This document shows, one piece after another, positions 54,949 through 64,000 of a DNA stretch of 64,000 nucleotides. The translations under genes were made by a program, and so were the position numbers. The DNA is taken from the NCBI GenBank assembly GCA_963744905.1, contig CAVUUV010000005.1:658493-722492 (forward strand), read 5' to 3'. This stretch comes from DATFFO01 sp963744905 (GTDB lineage: Bacteria; Actinomycetota; Acidimicrobiia; Spongiisociales; ZC4RG35). Each line of letters starts with the position of its first letter. Position 1 is the first letter of the stretch. The notes beneath the pieces are model-generated. The model ran no database searches. It saw only the letters and a program-made list of their open reading frames with translations, and was not told the origin of the DNA.

Positions 54949-55841
54949 AGATCCTGTTCACCGGCGCTACCGGAGTGCTGGGGAGCGCCGCCGTTCCCCT
55001 GTTGGTCGAGGCTGGTCACGAAGTGAAAGCCCTCGGCCGTCGCGATGTAGACCTGTTCGATCCGGTGGAGGTGGCGCAGGCCGTGGACGGCTTCGACGCC
55101 GTGTTCCACTTCGCCACCGCCCTACCGCCCGCAGAGGAGATGAGCAAGCGGGAGGCGTGGCGCACCAACGATCGGCTGCGCTCGGAGGCGACCGCCAATC
55201 TGGTCGACGCCGCCATCGCCGCCGGGGTTGTGGTCTTCGTCCAGGAGTCGGTCACCTTCTCCTACGCCGACGGCGGGGAGCGGTGGCTCGACGAGGACGC
55301 CGCCATCGATTCCCCCTTCGAGGTGATCGACTCGGCCCTCACCGCCGAAGAGAACGTGGCCCGGTTCAGCGCCCACGGCGGCCGGGGAATCGTGCTGAGG
55401 CTGGGACGCCTCTATGGGCCGGGAAGGGTGTCGGCCGCCTATCTCGAGACGGTGGCGGCCCGCAAGATGCCCATCCTCGGGAAGGGCGACAACTACGTAT
55501 CCCACCTCCACCTCCACGATGCGGGCACCGCCATCGCGGCGGCGGTCGACGCCCCGGCCGGGACCTACAACGTGGTGGAGGACGAACCGGTGACCGTGGC
55601 CAAGGAGATGGAGGTGCTGGTGGAGGCGCTGGACGCCCCCAAACCCCGCCGGGTCCCCGTGTGGCTGGCGCGGAGGATGATGGGACCTATCGCCGGCCTG
55701 CTGACCGTGTCCCAGCGGGTCTCCAACGGCAGGTTCCGGGAGACGACCGGATGGGCCCCCGCCTATCCCTCGGTGAGGGAGGGTTGGCCGGAGGTCGTCG
55801 CCACCTCGGCGACCGATGATGGTTTCATGGAGGCGTCATGA
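54945..55841 (+). CDS. NAD(P)-dependent epimerase/dehydratase-family protein
   Basis: A 298-residue extended short-chain dehydrogenase. The nucleotide motif is ILFTGATGVLGSAAV (residues 3-17). The usual YxxxK catalytic pair is not evident: the region reads SVTFSYADGG and later EENVARF, so it may be an atypical member. RLGRLYGPGR is conserved. It is coupled on both sides (ATGA overlaps). Confidence 0.85.
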   Translation: MKILFTGATGVLGSAAVPLLVEAGHEVKALGRRDVDLFDPVEVAQAVDGFDAVFHFATALPPAEEMSKREAWRTNDRLRSEATANLVDAAIAAGVVVFVQESVTFSYADGGERWLDEDAAIDSPFEVIDSALTAEENVARFSAHGGRGIVLRLGRLYGPGRVSAAYLETVAARKMPILGKGDNYVSHLHLHDAGTAIAAAVDAPAGTYNVVEDEPVTVAKEMEVLVEALDAPKPRRVPVWLARRMMGPIAGLLTVSQRVSNGRFRETTGWAPAYPSVREGWPEVVATSATDDGFMEAS

Positions 55842-56731
55842 ACGACCGGCCTCACGCCGACGCCAGCCTGGCGATCTTCGAGGAGCATCGCCGGCGCCTG
55901 TTCGGCATCGCCTACGGGATGCTGGGCAGTGTCGGCGACGCGGAGGACATCGTGCAAGAGGCGTATCTGCGTTGGGCCGGCGTCGACGTGGCCACGATCG
56001 AATCACCCGCCGCCTACCTGACCACGATCACCACCCGTCTGGCCATCGACGAGCTGCGCTCGGCCCGCCGACTGAGGGAGGAGTACACGGGCCCGTGGCT
56101 ACCTGAACCGCTGGTGACCGACATGGACCCCGACCCCGCCGACGTGGTCGTCGAGGCCGAGCAGTTGTCGCTGGCGATGCTCACCGCCTTCGAGCGACTC
56201 AACCCGGTGGAGCGGGCGGTGCTGGTCCTGCGGCAGGTATTCGACCTCGACTATGCCGAGATCGCCGACATCGTCGACAAGAGCCCGGCCAATACCCGAC
56301 AGATCGCCGTCCGGGCCCGGGAGCGGGCCGGCGATACCACCCGCCGCCACCGCGCCGGATCACCGCCGACGACCGTCGACTGTTGTCCGCCTACCTCGAG
56401 GCGGTCTCGGCCGGCGACGTCGAGCGACTGGCCGAGGTCTTCTCCCAGGACGTGGTGCTGTGGGCCGACGGGGGAGGCAAGGCCCGGGCGGCGCGCAAAC
56501 TCCTCTTCGGGGCGCAGAGGGTCGCCCGTCATCTGGTCGGAGTGGCACCCCAGGCCCCGCCCGGCACCGAGGTCTCCACTGGTCCGGGTCAACGGCGACC
56601 CGGCGGTGATGGCCGTTCATGAGGGACGGTGTGTCGCCCTGGTGGCCATGGAGGTGGCGGAAGGCAAGGTGATCGGGGTGCGGGCCATCCTCAACCCCGA
56701 CAAGCTGGCCGGAGTGGCGCTGGGCGATTAG
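55838..56731 (+). CDS. SigJ-like ECF sigma factor with SnoaL domain, doubly frameshifted
   Basis: Region 2 (FEEHRRRLFGIAYGMLGSVGDAEDIVQEAYLRW) and region 4 (FERLNPVERAVLVLRQVFDLDYAEIADIV) are intact. A SnoaL-like domain should follow. From about 56352 the open frame becomes Pro/Arg/Ser-rich nonsense, while another frame encodes LLSAYLEAVSAGDVERLAEVF and VVLWADGGGKARAARKLLFG. At about 56585 the original frame resumes with LVRVNGDPAVM. A GC doubling in CGCGCC and an extra A in TCCACTGG explain both shifts. Total length remains normal. In SigJ the SnoaL domain replaces an anti-sigma factor. Confidence 0.85.
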   Translation: MNDRPHADASLAIFEEHRRRLFGIAYGMLGSVGDAEDIVQEAYLRWAGVDVATIESPAAYLTTITTRLAIDELRSARRLREEYTGPWLPEPLVTDMDPDPADVVVEAEQLSLAMLTAFERLNPVERAVLVLRQVFDLDYAEIADIVDKSPANTRQIAVRARERAGDTTRRHRAGSPPTTVDCCPPTSRRSRPATSSDWPRSSPRTWCCGPTGEARPGRRANSSSGRRGSPVIWSEWHPRPRPAPRSPLVRVNGDPAVMAVHEGRCVALVAMEVAEGKVIGVRAILNPDKLAGVALGD

Positions 56732-56947
56732 CCCAGGTTCAAGGAGTCCGGGACGATCGGACTTCACCGGCGCGCCTGCAACCTGAAGAAGTGGGAAATG
56801 GCCGTCTGGAATTTGGGGTCTGGGAATCTGGGGCCTGAATTCCCCCAAATAGTGATTGGTGTGGACGGCATCCGACCGTGCCCAGGTCTAATGTTGTCCG
56901 GTCATGCCACCGGGAGTGGTGGTGAAGTCAAGCGAGTGGAGGCATCT

Positions 56948-57313
56948 ATGCGAAGGATTCTTGTGGTGGCGTTGCTGGTGGGAGCACTGACTGTGTTCAC
57001 CGCTGGTCCGGCGTTTGCTGCTCATTGCGAAAACCTGTCTAAGGAGCCCGGCGCGGGCACCCACACCACGGTCGTCATCAACGCCTTGACCGGCGAAGCG
57101 ACTATCGACACCTTCAATGGTGGCTGGGCGGACGTGTGGTTGGACGTTGACGGGGACGGCACCGCCGACATGTTCCTCGAGGAAGTCCAGATCGGAGGCA
57201 ATCACTCCCCGCAATACGATGAAGCCGAGCCATGGGTGAACCCCGGCGCCATCAACAAGACCTTGAACTCCCACGCTACCGACGAACACGGCATGTTCGT
57301 CGACCTCGGATAA
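56948..57313 (+). CDS. Small secreted protein with a calcium-type loop
   Basis: A 121-residue protein. The signal peptide ends at AGPAFA-AHC. The mature part is acidic and contains WLDVDGDGTADMFLEE, a DxDGDGxAD loop like those that bind calcium in thrombospondin type 3 or dockerin repeats. It is a single copy. ATG 56948 gives a classic signal. The gene stands alone and is followed by a strong terminator. The family is not recognised. Confidence 0.75.
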   Translation: MRRILVVALLVGALTVFTAGPAFAAHCENLSKEPGAGTHTTVVINALTGEATIDTFNGGWADVWLDVDGDGTADMFLEEVQIGGNHSPQYDEAEPWVNPGAINKTLNSHATDEHGMFVDLG

Positions 57314-57326
57314 CACACGAAGAACG

Positions 57327-57363
57327 GACCCCCGGGCAGGTCATATCGACCGGCCCGGGGGTC
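57327..57363 (+). terminator. Intrinsic terminator after the secreted-protein gene
   Basis: GACCCCCGGGC (57327-57337) and GCCCGGGGGTC (57353-57363) make a perfect 11-bp stem with a 15-base loop. The T-rich GTTCTATT follows, 14 bases after the stop codon. Confidence 0.85.
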
Positions 57364-57456
57364 GTTCTATTGGTGCCGGGAGAGACGACGATCTGGTGTC
57401 GGCCCTGACTGGTGACAGCGAAATACCTGACAACGCACGATAGATCGGATGGAAGC

Positions 57457-58668
57457 ATGTCAGATGGCCAGCAAAACGTTCGCTTCGCGGTCCTGCCGTT
57501 ACCGACCGAAGACGCACGCTCGAGCGAATTCGCTCGGACGATGGTGCCCCATCCCCTGGTCTATCAGGAACTTCCCTACGATCCTCAGTACACGATCTAC
57601 AATCGCCGGTTGACGGCAATGAGCATGACCAGTGGCTCGGCCGAGGACGCCTACTGGAGGCTGCGCCGTCAGGTGATCCTGCGTCATACCGCTGAATTGC
57701 CAATCGAGATTCGGGGCACCGACGCCGAGAGACTGCTGAACCTCGTCTTCACCCGGGACGTCACCAAGACCAGGGTTGGACGGTGCAGTTATCAGTTCGC
57801 CTGCAACGACGACGGCGGCATGATCATCGACGGCGTCCTCGTTCGCCTGGCTGACGATCGGTTCTGGTACGGCCAAGCTGACGGTGACCTGTCGCTCTGG
57901 CTCAAGGCGCATGCCCGCAACATGGACGTCGAGGTCGTGGACCCGGAGGTCTGGATCAGCCAGGTGCAGGGACCCGAATCGCTCAGGATCTTGGAGGCTT
58001 CGGTCGACGGACCATACCCCGACCCGTTCCGCTATTTCGATGCCGCACAGGTTCGGATCGCCGGCCAGGATGTCCTCATCACCCGGACCGGTTTCACCAA
58101 CGAGCTCGGTTGGGAGGTGTATCTGTCGCCCGACATCGATGTGCGTGCGGTGGGCGAGTGCATTCTCGAAGCCGGGAAACCCTACGGGATGACCCCTGTG
58201 GCTGTGGGCGGAGCCCGCCGGATCGAGGCCGGGTTGCTCAACGCCGGATCCGATTTCGACGAGACGGTGACTCCGTTTGCAGCGGGGCTCGGCTCCATGG
58301 TGAACCTGGATAAGGCCGACTTCGTCGGAAAGGCGGCGCTGCAAAACGCCGACAAGCGGCGGCGAATCTGGGGGCTGCAAATACCAGGGGGTGTTGCGAG
58401 ACTTGGCAATGGTCTGAGCAAGGACGGAGCACCGGCTGGTCGCGTCTGCTCGACGGCTTGGTCCCCCTTCCAACGATGCGGCGTGGCGATCGTACGGCTC
58501 GACGATCCCAACCTGAGTTCAGGAACGGAAATCCACGTTGAGTGTCGCGATGGTCGGATCCACCCCGCCGAAATCTGCGATCTACCCATGTACGACGAAG
58601 ATCGGCAGATCCCACGCGGGGAGCGTGTCGAGATTCCGGACCTCCCAAGGCTCAACGAACCGTCGTGA
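57457..58668 (+). CDS. GcvT-fold aminomethyltransferase family protein
   Basis: A 403-residue protein of the glycine-cleavage T-protein/DmdA superfamily. Landmarks are LPIEIRGTDAERLLNLVFTRDV, MIIDGVLVRLADDRFWYGQADG, VQGPESLRILEA, ITRTGFTNELGWEVYL (folate-binding region) and FVGKAAL. The enzymes transfer a one-carbon unit to tetrahydrofolate from glycine, sarcosine, dimethylglycine or DMSP. The genes gcvH and gcvP are absent nearby, so it is probably not the housekeeping T-protein. An in-frame GTG at 57412 is an alternative start. Confidence 0.85.
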   Translation: MSDGQQNVRFAVLPLPTEDARSSEFARTMVPHPLVYQELPYDPQYTIYNRRLTAMSMTSGSAEDAYWRLRRQVILRHTAELPIEIRGTDAERLLNLVFTRDVTKTRVGRCSYQFACNDDGGMIIDGVLVRLADDRFWYGQADGDLSLWLKAHARNMDVEVVDPEVWISQVQGPESLRILEASVDGPYPDPFRYFDAAQVRIAGQDVLITRTGFTNELGWEVYLSPDIDVRAVGECILEAGKPYGMTPVAVGGARRIEAGLLNAGSDFDETVTPFAAGLGSMVNLDKADFVGKAALQNADKRRRIWGLQIPGGVARLGNGLSKDGAPAGRVCSTAWSPFQRCGVAIVRLDDPNLSSGTEIHVECRDGRIHPAEICDLPMYDEDRQIPRGERVEIPDLPRLNEPS

Positions 58669-59232
58669 ACAACCGGTCGCGATATGCGTTCACCTCCCTT
58701 TCAGCTGTCGCTGCGCAAGGTAATGCGGAGACTGCGCGTTGAGGTGGAGAGCTGCAGGTTGGTGGTAATGCCAGGTCGAGGATCAGACCGTTCACGAACT
58801 CGATCGGTAGCCGAAACCCAACACACACAGGGCCTTCCGACAGTGGGCGTTGACGGATTCGAACCGCCGACCTCTTCCTTGTAAGGGAATATCCGACCAG
58901 ATCGCCTACCAGGGGAAAGGCTCGAAAAGGCCCTCTGACCAGGGCAAACGGCTTCCCGCCATATCCCGGCGTTACCCGCCAATCCCCACCCTTCTGTGGG
59001 GTTGATGTGGGGTTGGCCCGTCCGACCGACACGGCCAAGGTCACTTCGGTATCGTTGCCCACAGTGGAGGCTCACTCCTCCACCCCATGCGGTACCGCCC
59101 ATTGGCCTTCGGGTCGGTGGGCGGTTCCGTGTCTACGAGTGCTGGGCGGAAAGGCTGGCTCGACCAGCATGGCGCTGTCCGCGGTTCTCGACCAAGATGG
59201 GCGGACTATGACCGAGTATGGGACGGGCTGAT
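58669..59232. other. Intergenic region holding a tRNA-Val fragment
   Basis: About 560 bases between the GcvT-like gene and the nuclease gene hold no convincing protein gene. Besides the tRNA remnant listed separately there is a G/C-rich repeat CCCCAC ... GTGGGG ... GTGGGG near 58985-59015, able to fold in alternative ways. Confidence 0.6.
58844..58911 (-). tRNA. tRNA-Val (TAC) remnant, 3' half conserved; possible attachment site
   Basis: On the minus strand, 58890-58844 reads as the 3' part of a tRNA. It has anticodon stem-loop TTCC-CTTACAA-GGAA with anticodon TAC (Val), a variable loop, T-arm GGCGG-TTCGAAT-CCGTC and acceptor strand AACGCCC with discriminator A. The upstream side (to 58911: GGCGATCTGGTCGGATA) is about nine bases too short and does not form a proper D-arm. 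No genomic CCA follows. It is therefore probably a truncated copy, of the kind left at the far end of an element integrated in a tRNA gene. Confidence 0.65.
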
Positions 59233-60242
59233 GTGAGCGACATCAAGCTCTTCAGAATCAACGAGGGGTCGGTGTCCGAGCTTGTAGCGGCCCCGCACGA
59301 TCTGGAAAAGCAACTCCAGACCTTCATCGAACAAAACCTGGAAACCCTTCTCGGTATCCGCTTCCTGGCCAGTGAGTACTCGACCGGCCCACTGCATGGT
59401 GGGCGCATCGACACGCTCGGAATGGACGAGGACAACTCTCCCGTGATCATCGAGTACAAGCGGTCCAAGTCTGAGAACGTGATCAACCAGGGTCTGTTCT
59501 ATCTGGACTGGTTGCTCGACCATCAAGGCGAATTCGCGATTCTGGCCATCGAGCAGCTCGGACCGGACGCCAAGGACTCCATCGATTGGTCTAGTCCCGC
59601 CTGTCGTGCATCGCCCAGGATTTCACCCGCTACGACGAGCACGCTGTTAGACAGATGAATCGGAACATCGAACTGATTCGATACCGGAGATACGGCAACG
59701 AGTTCATCCTCTTCGAACTGGTCAACGCAGTGATTGCCAGCTCGGGGGGTGGATCGACCGGCACCCCGAAGCCCTCCCCGACCTACAAGACCGTTGACGA
59801 GTACCTGGGCGCCCCACCGGACCTCCATGCACTCTACGACGACCTCCAGACTCAGCTCGTCGCACTGGGCGACGATGTGCAAGAAAAGCACCTCAAGTAC
59901 TACATCGCCTTCAAGCGGATTCAGAACTTCGCCTGCGTCGAAGTGCATCCCCACGCCAGGAAACTGTTGGTGTTCGTCAAGGTCGATCCCGCCGCGATCG
60001 AACTGACCGAAGGGTTCACTCGTGACGTAACAGATATCGGCCACTTCGGTACGGGGGACCTCGAAATCACGATAGGCTCCCGGGCTGACCTCGACCGTGC
60101 GATGCCTCTGATCGAGGGAGCTATCAGGCAAGCTGACCCGCACCCACGGCTCTTCAGCGCTCCGAGAGATGCTGTCCAGACTCGCACAGGAGATAACGCG
60201 TCAGCCCCTTCCCCTAGTCTCAAGGCCCTGATCGTCGAGTAG
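59233..60242 (+). CDS. PD-(D/E)XK nuclease-like DUF5655 protein, one frameshift
   Basis: The protein begins SDIKLFRINEGSVSEL (start GTG 59233, or ATG 59218). It has the nuclease core FLASEYSTGPLHGGRIDTLGMD and PVIIEYKRSKSENVINQGLFY, with catalytic Asp and Glu-x-Lys. The frame breaks near 59598; in the next frame RLSCIAQDFTRYDEHAVRQMNRNIELIRYRRYG continues exactly as the family does, then a C-terminal DUF5655 domain runs to 60242. It is likely a defence or repair nuclease. As written it encodes two pieces. Confidence 0.85.
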
Positions 60243-60253
60243 GGAGAACAGAG

Positions 60254-61821
60254 TTGCTGGACGTGTCCAACTTGGAGACCTGGCTGTGGGACGCCGCCTG
60301 CGAGATCCGTGGGCCCCTCGACGCCCCGAAGTTCAAGGACTACATCCTCCCGCTCGTCTTCCTCAAGCGGCTCTCCGACGTGTTCGACGACGAGGTGGAC
60401 GGCCTGGCAACCGAGTTCGGCAGCCGGGACGACGGCCACTGGAGCTGGTTGACGAGGACCGCAAGGCCGTCCGGGTCTACATCCCGGAGGCGGCCCGCTG
60501 GCCGACCATCGCCAAGAACACCACCGGGCTGGGCCAAGCACCTGACCGACGCGGTGCGAGCGGTCGCCCGGGAGAACCCGCGAGCTCAGGGCGTGATCGA
60601 TGTGGTGGACTTCAACGCCACGACCGCCGGGCAGCGGATCGTGGACGACCAGCGGCTCGCAGCTCTGGTCCAGGTCTCGCACGCCACCGCCTCGGCCTGA
60701 CGACGTGGAGCCGGACATCCTGGGCCGGGCCTACGAGTACCTGCTCCGGAAGTTCGCCGAGGGTCAGGGCCAGTCGGCCGGGGAGTTCTACACGCCCCGC
60801 GAGGTGGGCGTCCTCATGGCCCGGCTCCTCGACCCCCAGCCGGGGATGGAGGTCTACGACCCATGCTGTGGCTCGGGCGGCCTGCTGATCAAGTGCCACC
60901 TCCGCCTGCTGGAGACCCACGGCGAAGCCCACAACGGGCACCGCCGCCTCCCCCACGGGTGGCTCCGCTTCAGCTCTTCGGCCAGGAGATCAACCCCTCT
61001 ACGTTCGCCATGGCCCGCATGAACGCCTTCATCCACGACATGGAAGCCGAGATCGCCCTGGGCGACACCATGCGCAGCCCGCGCTTCACCACCGAGGACG
61101 GGCGGCTGCGAGCGGTTCGACCTCGTCACCGCCAATCCGATGTGGAACCAGGACTTCGCCGTCCCATGTACGAGAACGACCCCTACGAGCGGTTCGAGTA
61201 CGGGATCGCCGCCCGCCTCGAGCGCCGACTGGGGCTGGGTGCAGCACATGTATCACTCCGCTCAAGCCGGCAGGCCGGATGGCGGTGGTGCTGGACACCG
61301 GGGCTGTGTGCCGGGGGTAGCGGATCAAGGGCACCAACCGGGAGCGGGACATCCGCAAGCGGTTCGTGGAGGAGGACCTGGTCGAGAGCCGTGATCCTGC
61401 TGCCGGAGAACCTGTTCTACAACACCTCCGCCCCCGGGATCGTGATGATCCTCAACCGGGCCAAGCGGCACCCGGGCGAGATCCTGCTGATCAACGCCTC
61501 GAAGCAGTTCGAGAAGGGCCGGCCCAAGAACTACCTCACCGACGAGGACATCGAGATGATCGCTTGCCGTCTATGCGGACTGGAAGGAAGCGAGATGCTG
61601 TCGGCCGTCGTCACCACGGACGAGGCAGCCGCAACGACTACAACCTGTCACCCGGCCGGTATGTGGCAGTCGACGGGGCAGAAGAGGTGCTGCCACTGGA
61701 GGATGCGCGTCGTGCTGCTTGGGAGGCAGAGGAGGAACGAGCTATGGCGGATGATGCGCTTGCCGATGCTCTGACCTCGTTGGGACTCGCCATAATGGCG
61801 GGGTCCGGTCACGGTTGGTGA
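60254..61821 (+). pseudogene. hsdM: Type I restriction-modification methyltransferase HsdM, multiply frameshifted
   Basis: Pieces of HsdM follow in order but in changing frames. LETWLWDAACEIRGPLDAPKFKDYILPLVFLKRLSDVF opens the N-terminal domain. Next come LVDEDRKAVRVYIPEAARWPTI, DVVDFNATTAGQRIVDDQRLA, and RAYEYLLRKFAEGQGQSAGEFYTPREV with the SAM motif YDPCCGSGGLL. QLFGQEINPSTFAMARMN and FDLVTANPMWNQDF (catalytic NPxW/F motif) follow. ILLPENLFYNTSAPGIVMILN and NDYNLSPGRYV close the gene. At least six frame changes are needed. It cannot make a functional protein as written. Confidence 0.88.
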
Positions 61822-63176
61822 GTGAGTGGGGGGTAGTTCCGCTCAAGACGCTGGTCGCGGAGGTCGCCGGCGGGGACTGGGGTTGGGGCGGACCGTCCGA
61901 GGGACTGGAGACGTGCCGGGTCATCAGAGGCACTGATTTCGCGAGGGTAGCCATCGGTTCTTTCGCCCAGGTGCCTGTCCGATACCTGACCCCGAAGCGT
62001 CTTCGCGTCGCTCGCATGCGCCCGGCGACTTGCTCGTTGGAAGGGGGGAGCGAGGGTCGGCAACAGGCCGTGCCCTTCTCGAGACCTATCGACAATCCTC
62101 GCAGCGAGCGACTGCCCAACTGTCTTCAGCAACTTCGTCAAGAGGTCCGCCTCGTTCCATATAAGATCCGCGCTTCGTTCTGATACCTGTGGGAGTGGCT
62201 GTATCAACAGGGTCGCACCCGCACCTACGAGCAGAGGACGACCGGAATACGCAACTTCAGCGAATCTGGACAACGAGCGCGTTGCCGCCCCTTCAGCGAG
62301 CAGCGGGCCATCGCCCAAGCCCTCCGCACTGCCCAGCAGGCCAGGGAAGCCACGGAGCAGGTAATCGACGCTGCCCGGGAGTTGAAGCGAAGCCTAATGC
62401 GGCATCTCTTCAGTTACGGGACAACGCCCGTTCAGGACGCATCTCCCGAGATGCTGATGGAGACTCCGATCGGAGCCACTCCTCCTGATTGGAGCTTTTC
62501 TGTACTGGGAGATATCGCAGCCATAGAACGGGGAAAGTTCTCACACCGGCCTCGTAACGATCCTGCCTTCTATGGTGGAGAAGTCCCCTTCATCCAGACT
62601 GGTGATGTGACGGCCGCTGACGGACGCATCATCGACTACACGCAAACCCTGAACGAGCGGGGCCTGGCGGTTAGCAGAGTCTTTCCGGCAGGGACCATCG
62701 TGATCACAATCGCCGCCAATATCGGGTATGCAGGCATTCTCGACTTCGATGCTGCGTTCCCCGACAGCCTCATCGGGATCACGCCGGGAGACGGTGTCCT
62801 CAACGAATACCTCAACTACTACCTCCTAACCCAACAACCCGGAATGGATCGTCTCGCTCCACGGGGCACCCAGAAGAACATCAACATCAGGTTTCTCGAA
62901 CCGTGGCCTGTACCCGTCCCCCCATGGGATGAACAGAAAGCGATTGCCGAAGCCCTGATGACCGTGGACCGGAAGATCGCCTGGGAGGAAGCCCGAGCCG
63001 ATGCCCTGGCGGAACTCTTCTCTTCTCTGCTTTACGAACTGATGACAGGTCGCACGCGTGCGTCCCCGCCGAGCAAGGAGCTGCTTTATGACGATGTGGA
63101 TGGTTCGAGCCGGATCGAAGGGCCAGAGGGAGGACTTTGCTCTCGAACAGGGGCTAGCCGTGATCGGCTGGGATGA
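61818..63176 (+). pseudogene. hsdS: Type I restriction specificity subunit HsdS, damaged in its first half
   Basis: The gene starts at GTG 61818 overlapping the hsdM stop. The first target-recognition domain begins SEWGVVPLKTLVAEVAGG but soon loses its frame (stop at 62183). The central helix EQRAIAQALRTAQQAREATEQVIDAARELKRSLMRHLFSYG and the second domain (IGATPPDWSFSVLGDIA ... VPPWDEQKAIAEALMTVDRK) are readable from 62290 on. The C-terminus LYELMTGRTR runs into about 40 unrelated residues overlapping the next gene, suggesting a lost stop. HsdS sets the DNA target of type I enzymes. Confidence 0.82.
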
Positions 63177-64000
63177 CCTACGAGATCTGACCACGGTTTC
63201 GTCGCGGGATGATGTCCAGCTACTTCTCGAAACCACCCGCCCGGGCGACTCGATCAACCGACTGAGGAATTGGGCTGGCCAAGTGTGGACATTCGCCCAC
63301 CGAATATCCGAAGGTGACCTCATTGTCTTGCCTTTGAAGGGACGCAGCGCCATAGCCGTAGGAAGAGTCACCGGGCCTTACGCGTACCGCCCAGATCTCC
63401 CCGACAGCGCTCACCACACCCGTCCGGTGAAGTGGCTACGCGACGACCTGCCACGGTCGGCGTTCGACCAGGATCTGTTGTACTCGTTGGGTGCGGCACT
63501 GACGGTGTGTCAAATCAAGCGCAACAACGCCGAAGCACGAGTGGTCGCGTGATGCTGGAGGGTATGCCCCCTCCACCTCCCACAGACGTGGCTGAGGACT
63601 CAGATGAGACCATCGACAGTGCCACGCTCGATATCGGGGAGGTAGCGGATGACCAGATTCGTGGGCGCATTACTACTCGGTTCCAGGGCCACGATCTGTC
63701 TCGACTGGTGGCCGCCGTGCTCGAAGCCCAGGGCTACAAGACAGAGGAATCGAAGCCCGGCCCGGACGGAGGCGTAGACATCATTGCTGGACGAGGCCCG
63801 ATGGGATTTGATCCCCCCCGAATGGTCGTGCAGGTCAAGTCCGGCTCCTCCCCGGCAGACGTCCGGGTCCTTCGAGAGCTGCAAGGTGTCATGGCTACGT
63901 TCGGAGCCGACACCGGTCTGCTCGTGTCGTGGGGAGGGTTCAAGAAGCGGTTCTTGACGAAGCCCTCAACCAAGTACTTCCAGTTACGCCTGTGGGATGC
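63088..64000 (+). CDS. Mrr-type restriction endonuclease, split by a frameshift; C-terminus beyond the window
   Basis: From ATG 63088 an N-terminal domain reads MTMWMVRAGSKGQREDFA, AVIGWDDLRDLT, FAHRISEGDLIVLPLKG and ICQ-like VCQIKRNNAEARV, stopping at TGA 63550-63552. From 63552 another frame encodes the Mrr catalytic domain: FQGHDLSRLVAAVLEAQGY, GPDGGVDIIAGRG and VVQVKSGSSP (Asp and Gln-x-Lys motif), continuing past base 64000. Homologues carry both halves in one chain. Either a frameshift near 63540 or a TGATG stop-start coupling explains it. Mrr enzymes cut modified DNA. Confidence 0.85.

Noticed and set aside
58985..59015. GC-rich inverted repeats as a replication origin or integron site
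   Set aside because: Too short and without any associated motif or gene.
58652..59102. Minus-strand open frames spanning the tRNA remnant
   Set aside because: They read through a tRNA T-arm and anticodon arm, a known source of false genes.

Overview
The window is GC-rich, densely coded DNA from the chromosome of an actinobacterium. The evidence is two putative F420-dependent luciferase-like oxidoreductases, the TIGR03843/TIGR03847(DUF3090)/TIGR03848 gene set known from actinobacteria, a UPF0182 protein, a DUF222/HNH gene, a SigJ-like sigma factor and an RNase P RNA of the bacterial A type. A System I (Ccm) cytochrome c maturation cluster instead of the more usual actinobacterial System II suggests a deep lineage such as Acidimicrobiia; that placement is inference.

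Layout: 0-5.4 kb holds ccmB(end)-ccmC-ccmD-ccmE-ccmF-ccmH/I-ccmG, overlapping or nearly so, for haem delivery and cytochrome c assembly. 5.4-11.3 kb holds a DUF3048 protein, a hydrolase-like protein without its nucleophile, a thioredoxin-like lipoprotein with an in-frame UGA at its first redox Cys, trpD, a cyclotransferase-fold protein and an aquaporin. 11.3-16.3 kb holds a SAM-I riboswitch, metH, a MetF-like gene and rnpB. 16.4-28.5 kb is a mosaic: beta-lactamase-fold hydrolase, ECF sigma factor with membrane partner, methyltransferase relic, flavin monooxygenase with divergent PadR regulator, LLM oxidoreductase, SdpR/SdpI, putative cyclase, universal stress protein, TerC. 28.5-46.8 kb has otsA, an SRAP DNA-protein crosslink protein, the phosphomutase/DUF3090 pair, a carotenoid oxygenase with two thiolases, SCO1664-like protein, Nif3, zinc-ribbon protein, UPF0182 and a polysaccharide-type ABC exporter. 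46.9-58.7 kb has a DUF222/HNH gene, three class III nucleotide cyclases in 4.5 kb, a SigJ-like operon, a secreted Ca-loop protein and a GcvT-fold enzyme.

58.8-64 kb looks like an accessory island: a tRNA-Val 3' fragment (possible attachment site), then a DUF5655/PD-(D/E)XK nuclease, a decayed hsdM, a damaged hsdS and an Mrr-type endonuclease.

The most notable observation is the lipoprotein at 7954-8478. The codon for the first Cys of its CxxC motif is UGA, and a perfect hairpin directly downstream has the spacing and loop expected of a bacterial SECIS, so it is a candidate selenoprotein. A second theme is that many genes (metH, metF-like, SigJ-like, DUF222/HNH, DUF5655, hsdM, hsdS, mrr) carry indels after which the protein continues recognisably in another frame. 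This may be assembly error, recent decay, or both, and it should be settled by read mapping before biology is read into it.
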